A DNA stretch of 64,000 bases from Bacteroidota bacterium (GTDB taxonomy: Bacteria; Bacteroidota; Bacteroidia; B-17B0; Aurantibacillaceae), in contig JANYEQ010000102.1 in NCBI GenBank assembly GCA_025363015.1, forward strand, positions 1 to 64,000, read 5' to 3'. The translations under genes and the position numbers were made by a program. Under the pieces are notes generated by a model that was not told the origin of the DNA, did no database searches, and was given only the letters and a program-made list of their open reading frames with translations. This document shows, piece by piece, positions 31,539-41,794 of the stretch; within the stretch, counting starts at the first letter, position 1; each line of letters begins with the position of its first letter.

Positions 31539-32393
31539 ATGAAAAAACTTATACTAAGCTTATCCATTTTTAGCTGTTTAAATAGCACGGCACAAATTTT
31601 AAATCCAAGTTTTGAAAGCGTTACGGCTGGCAAACCAAATAATTGGAATACAACCTTGTATAACTACAGTTCATATCAAATTAGGGATACAAATATTGCA
31701 CACACTGGGGCACACGCAGCATATATTAGAGGTTTAAGTTCGCAATCGTATTCTATACAAGGTGCGGTATTAGGTGTTTTTTCGGCTACGGGTACACCCG
31801 CGGCATTACAAGGTTGGTATAAGTGTAATATTATGCCAGGCGATTCGTTAGTATTTAACCCTTATGTTTATCAAACTACTACTGCTGGTCCTTTTGCATC
31901 AGCTTATTCTTATACTACTGGTTCAACAGCTGTTTATAAACAATTTACCGCAAACTTTAATTATACTTTATTTTCAGTAACGAGTATTGATACCGTTTAT
32001 ACTGGCATTTATTTATCAGGTACTAATGTTGATGCACAAGGTGTAGTTATACCTCAAACTGGTACATGGGCAATAATTGACGATATAGCCCTTGCTACAC
32101 CAACAATAACAGGTATAAAAGAAAATGGAGAACAACAACTTATTGAACAAGTATATCCACAACCCGCCACCAATATGGCTTTTATGATATACAACTTAAC
32201 GCAGAATGTTACAAGTACTTTAAAGTTATTAGATATTACGGGTAAAGAATTAAAAATAATTTTTGAAAACGAAAAACAAACACAAGGTAAATACAAAGCC
32301 GAAATACCTGTTTATGATTTAGCACCAGGCATTTATTTTGCTGAGTTAAATATAAATGGACAAATAACCGTTGCCAAAATTATTAAACAATAA
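31539..32393 (+). CDS. T9SS type A sorting-domain secreted protein
   Basis: Signal peptide and C-terminal QVYPQPATNMAFMIYN...APGIYFAELNINGQITVAKIIKQ. Confidence 0.8.
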   Translation: MKKLILSLSIFSCLNSTAQILNPSFESVTAGKPNNWNTTLYNYSSYQIRDTNIAHTGAHAAYIRGLSSQSYSIQGAVLGVFSATGTPAALQGWYKCNIMPGDSLVFNPYVYQTTTAGPFASAYSYTTGSTAVYKQFTANFNYTLFSVTSIDTVYTGIYLSGTNVDAQGVVIPQTGTWAIIDDIALATPTITGIKENGEQQLIEQVYPQPATNMAFMIYNLTQNVTSTLKLLDITGKELKIIFENEKQTQGKYKAEIPVYDLAPGIYFAELNINGQITVAKIIKQ

Positions 32394-32408
32394 AACAATA
32401 CTCTTTAT

Positions 32409-32468
32409 AGTCACAAATTATACAGATTCGTAAGTTAATTGATTACGTAATTTGTAAAATTTGTGACT
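32409..32468 (+). terminator. Long imperfect hairpin, probable terminator
   Basis: agtcacaaattatacagattcgtaa ... ttacgtaatttgtaaaatttgtgact: about 25-bp imperfect stem followed by T-rich sequence. Confidence 0.6.
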
Positions 32469-32500
32469 TTTTCTATTACTAATAAACTACTATTTTATAA

Positions 32501-33922
32501 ATGCCAAAATTGTTTTATTTATTTTTAGTGCTTCCGTTTTTTTTAAAGGCGCAACTAAGCAGCATAGCTAAAAATTGGGAAGTGGATAAAGATTTAAAAA
32601 GTGCAGCCATTGGTTATTGTGTGGTAGATGTAAACACCACATCGGTAATTGCCGAATATAATTCACACAATTATTTAATACCAGCAAGTACACAAAAAGT
32701 AATTACCACAGGTGCCGCTTTAGGTCTACTAAATGCTAATTACCGCTTTGAAACACGCTTATGTTATACTGGTATGTTTGATAAAAACACAGGCATATTG
32801 AACGGCGACTTAATTATTTATGGGCATGGCGACCCCACTTTACAATCAGAAAATTTTACAAAAGATAGTACACAAGTTACTGATAAATGGGCCAGTATTT
32901 TAAAAGAAAAAGGCTTAAAAGAAATTAAAGGTAAAATAATTGGCGATGCTACTTATTTTGATAGAAACATACCCGCCAATTGGATTTGGGCTGATATTAA
33001 TAATTACTTTGGCGTTGCTCCTTGTGCCTTATCATTTTACGATAATAAATTTAAAATAATTTATACTAGTAAAGAAGTAAACAGTAAAGCTATTGTTGAA
33101 AAAACGTACCCCAGTTATTTAAGTAATACCATTACCATAAATTCAAATGTTATTTGTAAAGGCACAGAGGATGATGCCTTTGTTACTGGTGACCCTTTCT
33201 CATACACAAAAGATGTAAACGGAAAAATACCACCTAATAAAACTAATTTTGAAGTAGAAGCTGCCCTACCCGACCCTGCCTTACTTTGTGCCGAAAAATT
33301 ATTTTTATCCTTAACAAAAAACGGCATTAAGTGTAATCAAAAATTAATTCAAAGCAATTATAAAAAAACCGATAGTACTATTACAAAAACTACATTTTAT
33401 TCGCACTACTCGCCTTCATTAGAAAAAATTATTTTTTATACCAACTTAAAAAGTAATAACCATTATTGCGAAACTATACTACGTGCCATTGGCAAAGGCA
33501 GCATGTATTTAGGTATAGATGCCGTAAAAAATTATTGGCAAAAACAGGGTTTAGATGTAAGCGAATTATTTATGGTTGATGGCAGTGGCTTATCACGAGC
33601 AAATACAGTAAGTACAAATTTTCAAGCAGCATTGCTATGTAAAATTTATAGAGATAGTAGTTTTTATAAATCATTTAACGCATCGCTACCTGTAGCGGGT
33701 AAAAGCGGCAGCATGAGTAATATTGGCAAAGGCACTTTTTTAGAAAACAATATGCGCGCCAAAACAGGCTATATAAACAGGGCGAGAGGCTATTGCGGTT
33801 ATGTAAAAACAAAATCAGGAAAAGACTTAAGTTTTTCAATACTATTTAATAATTACAATTGTAGCGCTAAAGAAGCAAAAACTAAAATTGAAAAATTTTT
33901 AATTGAGTTGGCAGAGTTGTAA
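32501..33922 (+). CDS. dacB: D-alanyl-D-alanine carboxypeptidase / PBP4-type (S13)
   Basis: PASTQKVITTGAALGLL (SxxK), DGSGLSRAN, KSGSM motifs. Confidence 0.92.
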   Translation: MPKLFYLFLVLPFFLKAQLSSIAKNWEVDKDLKSAAIGYCVVDVNTTSVIAEYNSHNYLIPASTQKVITTGAALGLLNANYRFETRLCYTGMFDKNTGILNGDLIIYGHGDPTLQSENFTKDSTQVTDKWASILKEKGLKEIKGKIIGDATYFDRNIPANWIWADINNYFGVAPCALSFYDNKFKIIYTSKEVNSKAIVEKTYPSYLSNTITINSNVICKGTEDDAFVTGDPFSYTKDVNGKIPPNKTNFEVEAALPDPALLCAEKLFLSLTKNGIKCNQKLIQSNYKKTDSTITKTTFYSHYSPSLEKIIFYTNLKSNNHYCETILRAIGKGSMYLGIDAVKNYWQKQGLDVSELFMVDGSGLSRANTVSTNFQAALLCKIYRDSSFYKSFNASLPVAGKSGSMSNIGKGTFLENNMRAKTGYINRARGYCGYVKTKSGKDLSFSILFNNYNCSAKEAKTKIEKFLIELAEL

Positions 33923-33954
33923 TTTTTTAAGTTTAAAATAGTAATTTTACGCCA

Positions 33955-34353
33955 ATGGATAATTTTTGGAAACGATTTAAGTTTTACGGTTTTGGGTTTG
34001 GAATGGGCATCATGATAATTTACGCCATGTTTGGTACACGCAGCTGTATTAGCCCCAACGAACATAAAATGCAAGAATTAGTATTTCAGCATTTTGAGTT
34101 AAGTAAAAAAGCAAAATGTAAATTAACCTGTTTAAAAATAAACGAGTATATTTTAAAAATACAATTACGCCATTTTGAGGTTAATTACGATTTAAGCTCC
34201 GTACATAAACAACCTTGTGGCGAATATTTTATTCAACCCAAAAAAGGATTTGAAACACAATATAATTTTAAATTAGTAGCTTTGGATTGCGATACCATTA
34301 CAAAAATTAACGATATAAACATTGTTACAACCAATACCTGCAATTGTAATTAA
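33955..34353 (+). CDS. Hypothetical membrane-anchored protein, DUF4258-like
   Basis: Single N-terminal TM; resembles small Bacteroidota DUF4258 proteins; family assignment tentative. Confidence 0.5.
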   Translation: MDNFWKRFKFYGFGFGMGIMIIYAMFGTRSCISPNEHKMQELVFQHFELSKKAKCKLTCLKINEYILKIQLRHFEVNYDLSSVHKQPCGEYFIQPKKGFETQYNFKLVALDCDTITKINDINIVTTNTCNCN

Positions 34354-34387
34354 TACACTTAATATATAGTGCATTACAAAAGTTAAC

Positions 34388-34831
34388 ATGATTTTTTTTG
34401 ACGATACTTATTTTATGAACGAGGCTTTAAAAGAAGCCCAAAAAGCATTTGATGCCGACGAAATACCCGTTGGTGCTGTAATTGTAGCTAATAATAAAAT
34501 AATTGCCCGTGGGCATAATTTAACCCAACGCTTAAACGATGTAACTGCTCATGCCGAAATGCAAGCCATTACGGCAGCGGCCAATAGTTTGGGTGGTAAA
34601 TACTTAACCGATTGTACCCTTTATGTAACTTTAGAACCCTGTGTAATGTGTGGTGGTGCTTTAGGCTGGAGCCAAATAAGTAAAATAATTTATGGCGCTA
34701 GCGATTTAAAAAAGGGATTTGGTAATTTACCAACCACTATTTTACACCCCAAAACCGAAGTACTTGGTGGTATTTTAAAAGAAGAATGCCAACAATTATT
34801 AAATATTTTTTTTATCAATAAACGAAAATAG
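34388..34831 (+). CDS. tadA: tRNA-specific adenosine deaminase
   Basis: HAEMQAI and LEPCVMCGGAL zinc-deaminase motifs. Confidence 0.94.
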   Translation: MIFFDDTYFMNEALKEAQKAFDADEIPVGAVIVANNKIIARGHNLTQRLNDVTAHAEMQAITAAANSLGGKYLTDCTLYVTLEPCVMCGGALGWSQISKIIYGASDLKKGFGNLPTTILHPKTEVLGGILKEECQQLLNIFFINKRK

Positions 34832-34882
34832 ATAATTTTGGCACAATTTTTGACTATATTTGATATATAAATACTATCCATT

Positions 34883-35305
34883 ATGAAAATTTTAAAAATA
34901 CTATCCATCTCCGTTTTATTAGTTGCAACAAGTGTTTCAAACACTGTTAATGCTAAAATTAAAACTTTTAAATTAGCCTTTATCGAAATTCCTGTAAAAA
35001 CGGTATGTATTAAACACCCAGAAGCTGCCGATGCAACTAAGTATTTTGCTAACGCAACCATTGTTAGCTTTGAAATTTACAAAGCTGGTGGAGCTGCCGA
35101 AATAGATAAAATTATTAAATTATTAAGTGCTGATGCAAATATAGAAAGTTGTACAGCAGGTAAAATTACTGGCGATTTTTCGGCAATAACCTTAAGCTTA
35201 AAAACTGCAAAAAACAAAGCTTGGTTTGTAAGTCAATTTAAAAAAGCTGGCTTAACGCACATTAAGTTAAACAATAGCGCCCCTGTTGAAGCTGACAAAC
35301 TATAA
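34883..35305 (+). CDS. Hypothetical periplasmic protein (HMA-like fold possible)
   Basis: Signal peptide, 140 aa; no confident family. Confidence 0.55.
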   Translation: MKILKILSISVLLVATSVSNTVNAKIKTFKLAFIEIPVKTVCIKHPEAADATKYFANATIVSFEIYKAGGAAEIDKIIKLLSADANIESCTAGKITGDFSAITLSLKTAKNKAWFVSQFKKAGLTHIKLNNSAPVEADKL

Positions 35306-35347
35306 TTTATTTTATTTAATTAATGTTTTACACACTTTAGAGGTATG

Positions 35348-35614
35348 TTAGTGTTTGAACCTAAAAATTACAAACAGGGTAAATAATACTGGTAAGGAGC
35401 TAAATACCATTCCTAAATACCCTTTCGGATATTTTTCTATATAGTAAAAATATTTTGCATTTAAGAAAATATTTATGCCCGATATAACAAACCCTAAAAT
35501 GGCTATACCTATGCCTAAAAAAATATGTTGTATTTTAAACATACATAATGCGGCACAAATTCCAATTAGCAGAGATAAGTAGCCAGTAACAAAATAAATT
35601 TGTTTTAAGTTCAT
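35348..35614 (-). CDS. Small membrane protein
   Basis: 88 aa with three hydrophobic segments. Confidence 0.6.
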   Translation of the reverse strand: MNLKQIYFVTGYLSLLIGICAALCMFKIQHIFLGIGIAILGFVISGINIFLNAKYFYYIEKYPKGYLGMVFSSLPVLFTLFVIFRFKH

Positions 35615-35639
35615 ACGTAAAATTAAAAACTATTTTTAA

Positions 35640-35677
35640 TAAAAAATCCCTTTTAGCAAATTACTAAAAGGGGTTTT
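35640..35677 (-). terminator. Intrinsic terminator downstream of rplY
   Basis: aaaaatcccttttagcaaattactaaaaggggtttt: stem with T-run on the minus strand. Confidence 0.7.
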
Positions 35678-35696
35678 ATGCTTAAATTACATTAAA

Positions 35697-36332
35697 TTAT
35701 TTTTTAGCTGGTGCAGCCTTTGCAGGTGCAGCAGTTTTAGCAGCGGCAGCTGGTGTTGCTGCAGCCTTTGGATCTTCAACAGCAACTACGTTACGCGTTG
35801 TTTGTACACTTACCACCGAAATATTTTTTGGGTGTAATAATGTTAATCCATCTACATTAATATCACCAGCCGAAATAGATTTACCAATGGCTAATTTTTC
35901 AATATTTAAATCAATACTTTCGGGTATCTTTGCAATTAAACCACGCACTTTTACTTTACGTAATTTAATAACTAATTTACCACCTGCTTTTACACCTTCT
36001 GCTTGGCCAATTGTTTTAATTGGTATTTGAACAGATACCGCTTTATCTTCGGCCACTTGTAAAAAATCAGCATGAATTAATTTATCATTCACTTTATGAT
36101 ATTGTGCTTCTTGTAAAATGGTACGGTATTTTTTACCAGCAACCTCAACTTCTACTAAATTTGTATCAGGAGTAAAAATAATATTTTTAAATGCACGCTC
36201 ATCGGCACTAAAGTGAATTTGCTCACCTGAACCATAAATTACACAAGGCACATGCCCTTTAGTGCGTAATGCTTTTGCATCTACTTTTCCTACGTTCGCA
36301 CGTGGCGAACCGCTCAATTGTACTGTTTTCAT
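35697..36332 (-). CDS. rplY: 50S ribosomal protein L25/general stress protein Ctc
   Basis: KVDAKALRTKGHVPCVIYGSGEQIHFSADE; Ala/Pro/Lys-rich tail; adjacent to prs. Confidence 0.95.
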   Translation of the reverse strand: MKTVQLSGSPRANVGKVDAKALRTKGHVPCVIYGSGEQIHFSADERAFKNIIFTPDTNLVEVEVAGKKYRTILQEAQYHKVNDKLIHADFLQVAEDKAVSVQIPIKTIGQAEGVKAGGKLVIKLRKVKVRGLIAKIPESIDLNIEKLAIGKSISAGDINVDGLTLLHPKNISVVSVQTTRNVVAVEDPKAAATPAAAAKTAAPAKAAPAKK

Positions 36333-36413
36333 TTTTTTATTTTAATTTATAAGTAAAACTTAATTGTCCGCTTCAGCTAAGGTTTACTTTGTTATTTATT
36401 TTTTATGCGGATA

Positions 36414-37346
36414 TTATATTATAAAATTGCTACTAATTGATTCGTAATTTTGAACGCTATTAATTACTTTAGCAAACAAATCAGCCACGCTTAGTACTTT
36501 AATTTTTTGACTTTCTTGTTTTAAAGGAATAGTATCTGTCACAATTAGTTCGGTTAACTTAGAGTTGTGAATATTTTCGTAAGCCCTACCTGATAAAACA
36601 GGATGCGTACACACAGCTCTAACACTTAATGCGCCTCTATCTAACATCATTTCGGCAGCTTTACAAAGTGTTCCGCCAGTATCTACTAAATCATCTACCA
36701 ACACAATATTTCTACCTTCTATTTCGCCAATGGCAGTCATACTTTCAATTACATTTGCTTTGGCGCGTTGTTTATAACAAATTACCATTTCGGCTTTTAA
36801 ATGTTTAGCATAACTATTAGCCCGTTTACTACCACCCATATCAGGCGCTGCCACGGTAAGGTTATGTAAGTTTAATGAGTTGATGTATGGTAAAAATATG
36901 GTTGATGCGTATAAATGATCAACCGGCACGTTAAAAAAACCTTGTATTTGGTCGGCATGTAAATCCATAGTCATAACACGTGTGGCACCTGCTACGGCTA
37001 ACATATCGGCTACTAATTTAGCGCCAATGGCTACGCGTGGTTTATCTTTTCTATCTTGCCTTGCATACCCAAAATAAGGCAATACTGCAACAATATGGCG
37101 GGCACTAGCACGTTTAGCGGCATCAATTAACAGTAACATTTCCATTAAATTATCGGCTGGTGGCATGGTGCTTTGTATAATATACACACTTTGCCCTCTA
37201 ATACTTTCTTCGTACGAGGCTTGTAACTCGCCATCACTAAAGCGGTAATGCTCAACTTTGCCCAACGCTTGCCCATAAGAACCAGCAATTTTTTTTGCTA
37301 AATCTTCTGATGCAATTCCTGAAAATAATCTAACTTGTGATTCCAT
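36414..37346 (-). CDS. prs: Ribose-phosphate pyrophosphokinase
   Basis: FSGIASEDLAKKIAGSYG, YFGYARQDRKDKPR, VLVDDLVDTGGTLCKAAE. Start at MESQVRLFSG (cat 37344-37346); the longer track ORF overlaps the tRNA. Confidence 0.95.
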   Translation of the reverse strand: MESQVRLFSGIASEDLAKKIAGSYGQALGKVEHYRFSDGELQASYEESIRGQSVYIIQSTMPPADNLMEMLLLIDAAKRASARHIVAVLPYFGYARQDRKDKPRVAIGAKLVADMLAVAGATRVMTMDLHADQIQGFFNVPVDHLYASTIFLPYINSLNLHNLTVAAPDMGGSKRANSYAKHLKAEMVICYKQRAKANVIESMTAIGEIEGRNIVLVDDLVDTGGTLCKAAEMMLDRGALSVRAVCTHPVLSGRAYENIHNSKLTELIVTDTIPLKQESQKIKVLSVADLFAKVINSVQNYESISSNFII

Positions 37347-37444
37347 TTTTTTAAGGATTGCAAATATACGGTTTTTACTGAATTGTACCAAGTTTTTTTG
37401 GTGAATTGTAAAAGAAAGCATAGTTTTACAGCCCACTGTTAAAT

Positions 37445-37528
37445 GCCTTGATGGCGGAATTGGTAGACGCGCTGGTCTCAAACACCAGTAACTTCACGGT
37501 TGTGTCGGTTCGAGCCCGACTCGAGGTA
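37445..37528 (+). tRNA. tRNA-Leu (anticodon CAA)
   Basis: gccttga...tcgaggt acceptor pairing, D-loop ggcggaattggtagacgc, anticodon stem-loop ctggt-ctcaaac-accag, T-arm ggttcgagccc. Confidence 0.95.
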
Positions 37529-37600
37529 CAAATATAAAAAGCTACTTATAATCAGTGGCTTTTTATATTTTAATTATATACTCCTATTTGCACTATTAGT

Positions 37601-39691
37601 TTAATATGCCAATAACTCTGCAATTGCCTTCTCTACCTTATCGGCATTGGGTAGCATTGTTTTTTCTAAAATAGAATTTAAAGGTATAGCTGGTAAATTT
37701 TCTGATCCAACAACGGTTACGGGTGCATCTAAATACTTAAAACAATTTTGGCTAATGCGTGCGGCAATACTTTGTGCAAAGCCATTAAATACAGGCTCTT
37801 CGGTAAGTACTAATACTTTACCGTGTTTTTTTGCAGAGTTAAAAATAGTTTCTTCATCAATTGGGGCAATGGTTCTTAAGTCAACAATTTCTACTTTGCC
37901 TTCAAATTTTTTAGCAGCAGATTTTGCCCAATAAACGCCCATGCCGTAGGTAATAATTGAAATTGAGGATTGTTGATTTTCGATTGACGATATAGCTTCT
38001 AAAACAATTCTGGCTTTACCAAATGGTATAACATAATCTTCATCGGGTTCAATGGTTTTTGCATCTTCGGTACCTTTTATTTTACTCCAATACAAGCCTT
38101 TGTGTTCTAACATTACTACAGGATTGGGGTCATAATACGCTGCTTTTAATAGACCTTTTAAATCGGCACCAGTGCTTGGGTAAGCAATTTTAATGCCTCT
38201 AATGTTTGCCAACACACTCTCTATACTGCTTGAATGGTAAGGCCCACCACTGCCATAAGCGCCAATGGGTACACGCAATATCATACTTACTGGCCATTTG
38301 CCATTGCTTAAATAACAACTACGGCTAACCTCAGTAAATAATTGATTTAAGCCTGGCCAAATGTAATCGGCAAATTGCACTTCTACAATTGGTTTTAAGC
38401 CAACGGCACTCATACCAACGGTGCTACCAACTATAAATGCTTCTTGTATGGGGGTATTAAATACTCGATGGTCGCCAAATTGTTGTGCTAAAGTAGCCGC
38501 TTCTCTAAACACACCGCCTAAGCGTGCGCCTACATCTTGGCCATATAACAAGCACTCGGGGTGCTTAATCATTAATTCTCTAATAGCAAATAGGGCGCTA
38601 TCTACCATCACCGTTTTTTCTTTCCCTATTGGCTCACGTACTCCTTTTTCTTCGGTTATAGGTGTGGGTGCAAATTCGTGTGTAAACAAATCTTCGGGTA
38701 ATGGGTCTTCTTCTAATAATGCTTTTTGATAATCGGCGGCTACTAATTTATCCGCTTCATCTTCAATGGCTTTTATTTCAAGTGCATCAATGCCTGCAAT
38801 AATTAATTGATTGCGTAGGCGAGGTAATGGGTCGCGTTTTTCGGCTTCGGCTAAATCATCTCTGTACCATTCTTTTCGCACACCGCTGGTGTGATGATTT
38901 AACAAAGGTACTTTCGCATGAATTAAAAAAGGGCGACGTTCTTTTCTGATTGTTTCTAAGCATAATTTTACCGTATTGTAACTTGTAATAAAATCGGTAC
39001 CATCAATAGTTTTTACCTCAATGCCTTTAAAACCTTTGGCAAATTCGGTAATGTCTTGTGCTCTAATTTCGCGGGCGTGTGCGCTAATATCCCACTCGTT
39101 ATCTTGCACTAAAAACAAAATGGGTAATTGCTTTAAGGCTGCCATTTGAAAAGCTTCAGATACCTCTCCTTCGGTGCAGCTTGCATCACCTAATGAACAA
39201 ATGGCAAGTCCTTTTTCTATAGTTTCATTTACTGGTAAAATTTTATCTAAATATTGTAAACCCATGGCAACGCCGGTTGTAGGAATAGCCTGCATACCTG
39301 TAGCACTTGATTGGTGAGGTATTTTTGGCATATCATGGCGCTTTAAACTTGGGTGCGAGTAATACGTTCGGCCACCACTAAAAGGGTCGTTACGTTTAGC
39401 CAGTAATTGCAACATTAACTCAAAAGGGCTTAAACCAATGCTTAGCAAAATACTATCATCGCGGTAATAAGCACTTAAATAATCTTGTGGTAGCAATTGT
39501 AAACCTAATGCAATTTGAATGGCTTCGTGCCCGCGACTTGTAGCGTGTACATATTTTGCAGTAATTTCTTTATTGGCTTCGTATAATGTTGCCATACTTT
39601 TAGCAGTGTACATTAATTTAAAAGCTTGTTTTAAAGTTTCGAGCGAAATTTTGGGCATTAGCTGTGTGGTTTTGGTAGAAAGATTTTGCAT
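37601..39691 (-). CDS. Fused alpha/beta 2-oxoacid dehydrogenase E1 component (branched-chain type)
   Basis: N-terminal E1-alpha (YYRDDSILLSIGLSPFELMLQL) fused to E1-beta (LLYGQDVGARLGGVFREAATL, FADYIWPGLNQL). Confidence 0.93.
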   Translation of the reverse strand: MQNLSTKTTQLMPKISLETLKQAFKLMYTAKSMATLYEANKEITAKYVHATSRGHEAIQIALGLQLLPQDYLSAYYRDDSILLSIGLSPFELMLQLLAKRNDPFSGGRTYYSHPSLKRHDMPKIPHQSSATGMQAIPTTGVAMGLQYLDKILPVNETIEKGLAICSLGDASCTEGEVSEAFQMAALKQLPILFLVQDNEWDISAHAREIRAQDITEFAKGFKGIEVKTIDGTDFITSYNTVKLCLETIRKERRPFLIHAKVPLLNHHTSGVRKEWYRDDLAEAEKRDPLPRLRNQLIIAGIDALEIKAIEDEADKLVAADYQKALLEEDPLPEDLFTHEFAPTPITEEKGVREPIGKEKTVMVDSALFAIRELMIKHPECLLYGQDVGARLGGVFREAATLAQQFGDHRVFNTPIQEAFIVGSTVGMSAVGLKPIVEVQFADYIWPGLNQLFTEVSRSCYLSNGKWPVSMILRVPIGAYGSGGPYHSSSIESVLANIRGIKIAYPSTGADLKGLLKAAYYDPNPVVMLEHKGLYWSKIKGTEDAKTIEPDEDYVIPFGKARIVLEAISSIENQQSSISIITYGMGVYWAKSAAKKFEGKVEIVDLRTIAPIDEETIFNSAKKHGKVLVLTEEPVFNGFAQSIAARISQNCFKYLDAPVTVVGSENLPAIPLNSILEKTMLPNADKVEKAIAELLAY

Positions 39692-39873
39692 TATTAAAAT
39701 TATAATAAGAATTTAAAAATAGTAAATATTAACTTAAAATCATATAAATGTTATGCAAAAGTATTTAGGAATTAGTTTAAATTTTTTAAGCGTAAGCCTA
39801 AATTTAAGGGGAGAAAATGTAAAGGGTAAATTGAACCTATTTATTATTTAAAATTGGTTTATTGATACTAAAA

Positions 39874-39916
39874 AAACTCTTAGCATTTTGCATACAGCAA
39901 ATGTGCTAAGAGTTTA
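39874..39916 (-). terminator. Hairpin terminator downstream of the ice-binding protein gene
   Basis: aaactcttagcattttgc-ata-cagcaaatgtgctaagagttt strong stem. Confidence 0.7.
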
Positions 39917-39969
39917 AGGGTTGAATTTTAACTGATATAAACTACTTGGTTTATACCCTAGTAATTAAC

Positions 39970-41598
39970 TTATTGTTGAGAGATTAATTTACCTGACTCA
40001 ATCGTTTTATTATTATAACTTATTTTATAAAAATAAATGCCTGAAGAAAGATTATTCATTTCAAGCGTAGTTAATTGTTTTGTAATATCGCTGCTCATTA
40101 TTTCAGATCCAGAGAAATTATACAATTTAAAATTACATAAATCACTTTGCCAAATAGTACTATTAATACTAATGTTTAATGATGTTGTGAATGGATTAGG
40201 ATAAATTTTAACAGATGAATTTATATCCTTATTAGATTTAATACCCACCGTTAAACAATTAGCTGGTAAACTAGTTGCTACCAAATTAATAGCCGTAGTT
40301 GATAATGCACCGTTGGTGGTTAGTACTCTACCATCAAATACTACACCCGTGTTTATAGCCCCTACTGCGCCATTGTTACAAATAATTGTACCTCTAAATG
40401 TTGAATAATTATTAATATTAACGGCACCTTCAATTTTCCAAAATACATTTTTTGATTGTGTACCGTTTATTAATTTAATTTTTGAGTAAGTACTAGTTGT
40501 TAAAGCACCTTGAATTTGTATAACAAACACAGCATTTGTATTACCAAGCGCATTAAGATAAAGCGTATCTGTTAATGAAGCAGCAGCATTCATACGGTAA
40601 ACGTGCGGCGTAAGTACAAGATTATTTCCAAATTGTGCTGGATATAATAATTCAATATCATAGGCTAAAGTATTTACATACGTGTAAGCATTTAATAAAT
40701 CACTAGCGGTAACAGCAGTTGAACCATCAGGCGTTAAATGAATAGTACCTGTTACAAATAATGGATTATAGCCCGTTGGAGAACTAGAGTTACTCCCAAT
40801 ATCACCAGTAACATAGGTAGTACCCGAATTTGAAACTGCACCAGCAGCAGAAAATAAACCATAACAAGCTGCTGCACCAAGATTAGGTGCTACAGGACCA
40901 TTAAGCACAGGGCTTCCACAACCAACAGGTGTATAAGCAAAAGTACCATCTATTGTTACTGCACCAGCAGTAGAAAGCGCTCTACCTTCTAATGTATCGC
41001 CAGTGCTAATATTAATTGCGGCATTGTTTGCTATAATAGTTCCGCGCATAGTAGCACCTGAGGCCATACTTACTAAGCCTTCTATTTTCCAAAATATATT
41101 ACAAGCCTTAGCACCATTAATTAACTTAACTTTAGCAGAGGCATTAGCAGAAAAAGCTCCTTGAATTTTCATTATAAACACAGCATTTGAATTGCCTTGC
41201 GCATTAAACGTAAGGTCTAAATTTAAAGTTGTATTTCCTGATATAGCATAAACACCTGGCGTAAGTACTTGCCCATTTCCTAATAGTGCGGCAGGAAACA
41301 AAGTTGCAGTAGTACCATTTAATTGATTATAAGCAATTAATAAATCAGCGGCGCATTGTGCACTAGCACCATCGCCATCATGCATTACACCGTTTACATT
41401 TCCAAAACCAGTGCTTGAACCATTGTTGGTACCAACATTACCTGTAATTTGTGAAATACCTGTATTACTAACCGCACCATTTGTAGAAAAAAGTACGAAA
41501 TTAGCAGCTGTGCCTAAGTTAGGCGCTTGTGCAAAATTTAAATTTGGTAAAGCAAACAAAGAAACTGTTGCTATCATATTACGTAATTTTGTTTTCAT
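39970..41598 (-). CDS. Tandem DUF3494 (ice-binding-like) protein with T9SS sorting domain
   Basis: Two copies of LGTAANFVLFSTNGAVSNTGISQITGNVGTNNG / LGAAACYGLFSAAGAVSNSGTTYVTGDIGSNSS with A..VFIMKIQGAF...NIFWKIEG...GTIIANNA; C-terminal KIYPNPFTTSLNIS...SGIYFYKIS. Confidence 0.9.
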   Translation of the reverse strand: MKTKLRNMIATVSLFALPNLNFAQAPNLGTAANFVLFSTNGAVSNTGISQITGNVGTNNGSSTGFGNVNGVMHDGDGASAQCAADLLIAYNQLNGTTATLFPAALLGNGQVLTPGVYAISGNTTLNLDLTFNAQGNSNAVFIMKIQGAFSANASAKVKLINGAKACNIFWKIEGLVSMASGATMRGTIIANNAAINISTGDTLEGRALSTAGAVTIDGTFAYTPVGCGSPVLNGPVAPNLGAAACYGLFSAAGAVSNSGTTYVTGDIGSNSSSPTGYNPLFVTGTIHLTPDGSTAVTASDLLNAYTYVNTLAYDIELLYPAQFGNNLVLTPHVYRMNAAASLTDTLYLNALGNTNAVFVIQIQGALTTSTYSKIKLINGTQSKNVFWKIEGAVNINNYSTFRGTIICNNGAVGAINTGVVFDGRVLTTNGALSTTAINLVATSLPANCLTVGIKSNKDINSSVKIYPNPFTTSLNISINSTIWQSDLCNFKLYNFSGSEIMSSDITKQLTTLEMNNLSSGIYFYKISYNNKTIESGKLISQQ

Positions 41599-41794
41599 TT
41601 GATTGGGGTTTTAATTGTGAATTAATTTTCACTATACAAAATTAAGTATTATTAAACCTAAAAGTATTACAGCAAAATTGTAAATAGTTACATAAATCGC
41701 ACTTTTCTTTTTTATAAAACAAAAAGCTTTTTTAAATACGAAATGAAGGAAATATTAAGGGTGAATAGCCCTTATTGAATAAATTAAACTAGTC

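Noticed and set aside
37347-37481. N-terminal extension of the prs ORF (MRPARLPIPPSRHLTVGC...)
   Set aside because: Overlaps the tRNA-Leu gene in antisense; the true Prs N-terminus is MESQVRLFSG at 37346.
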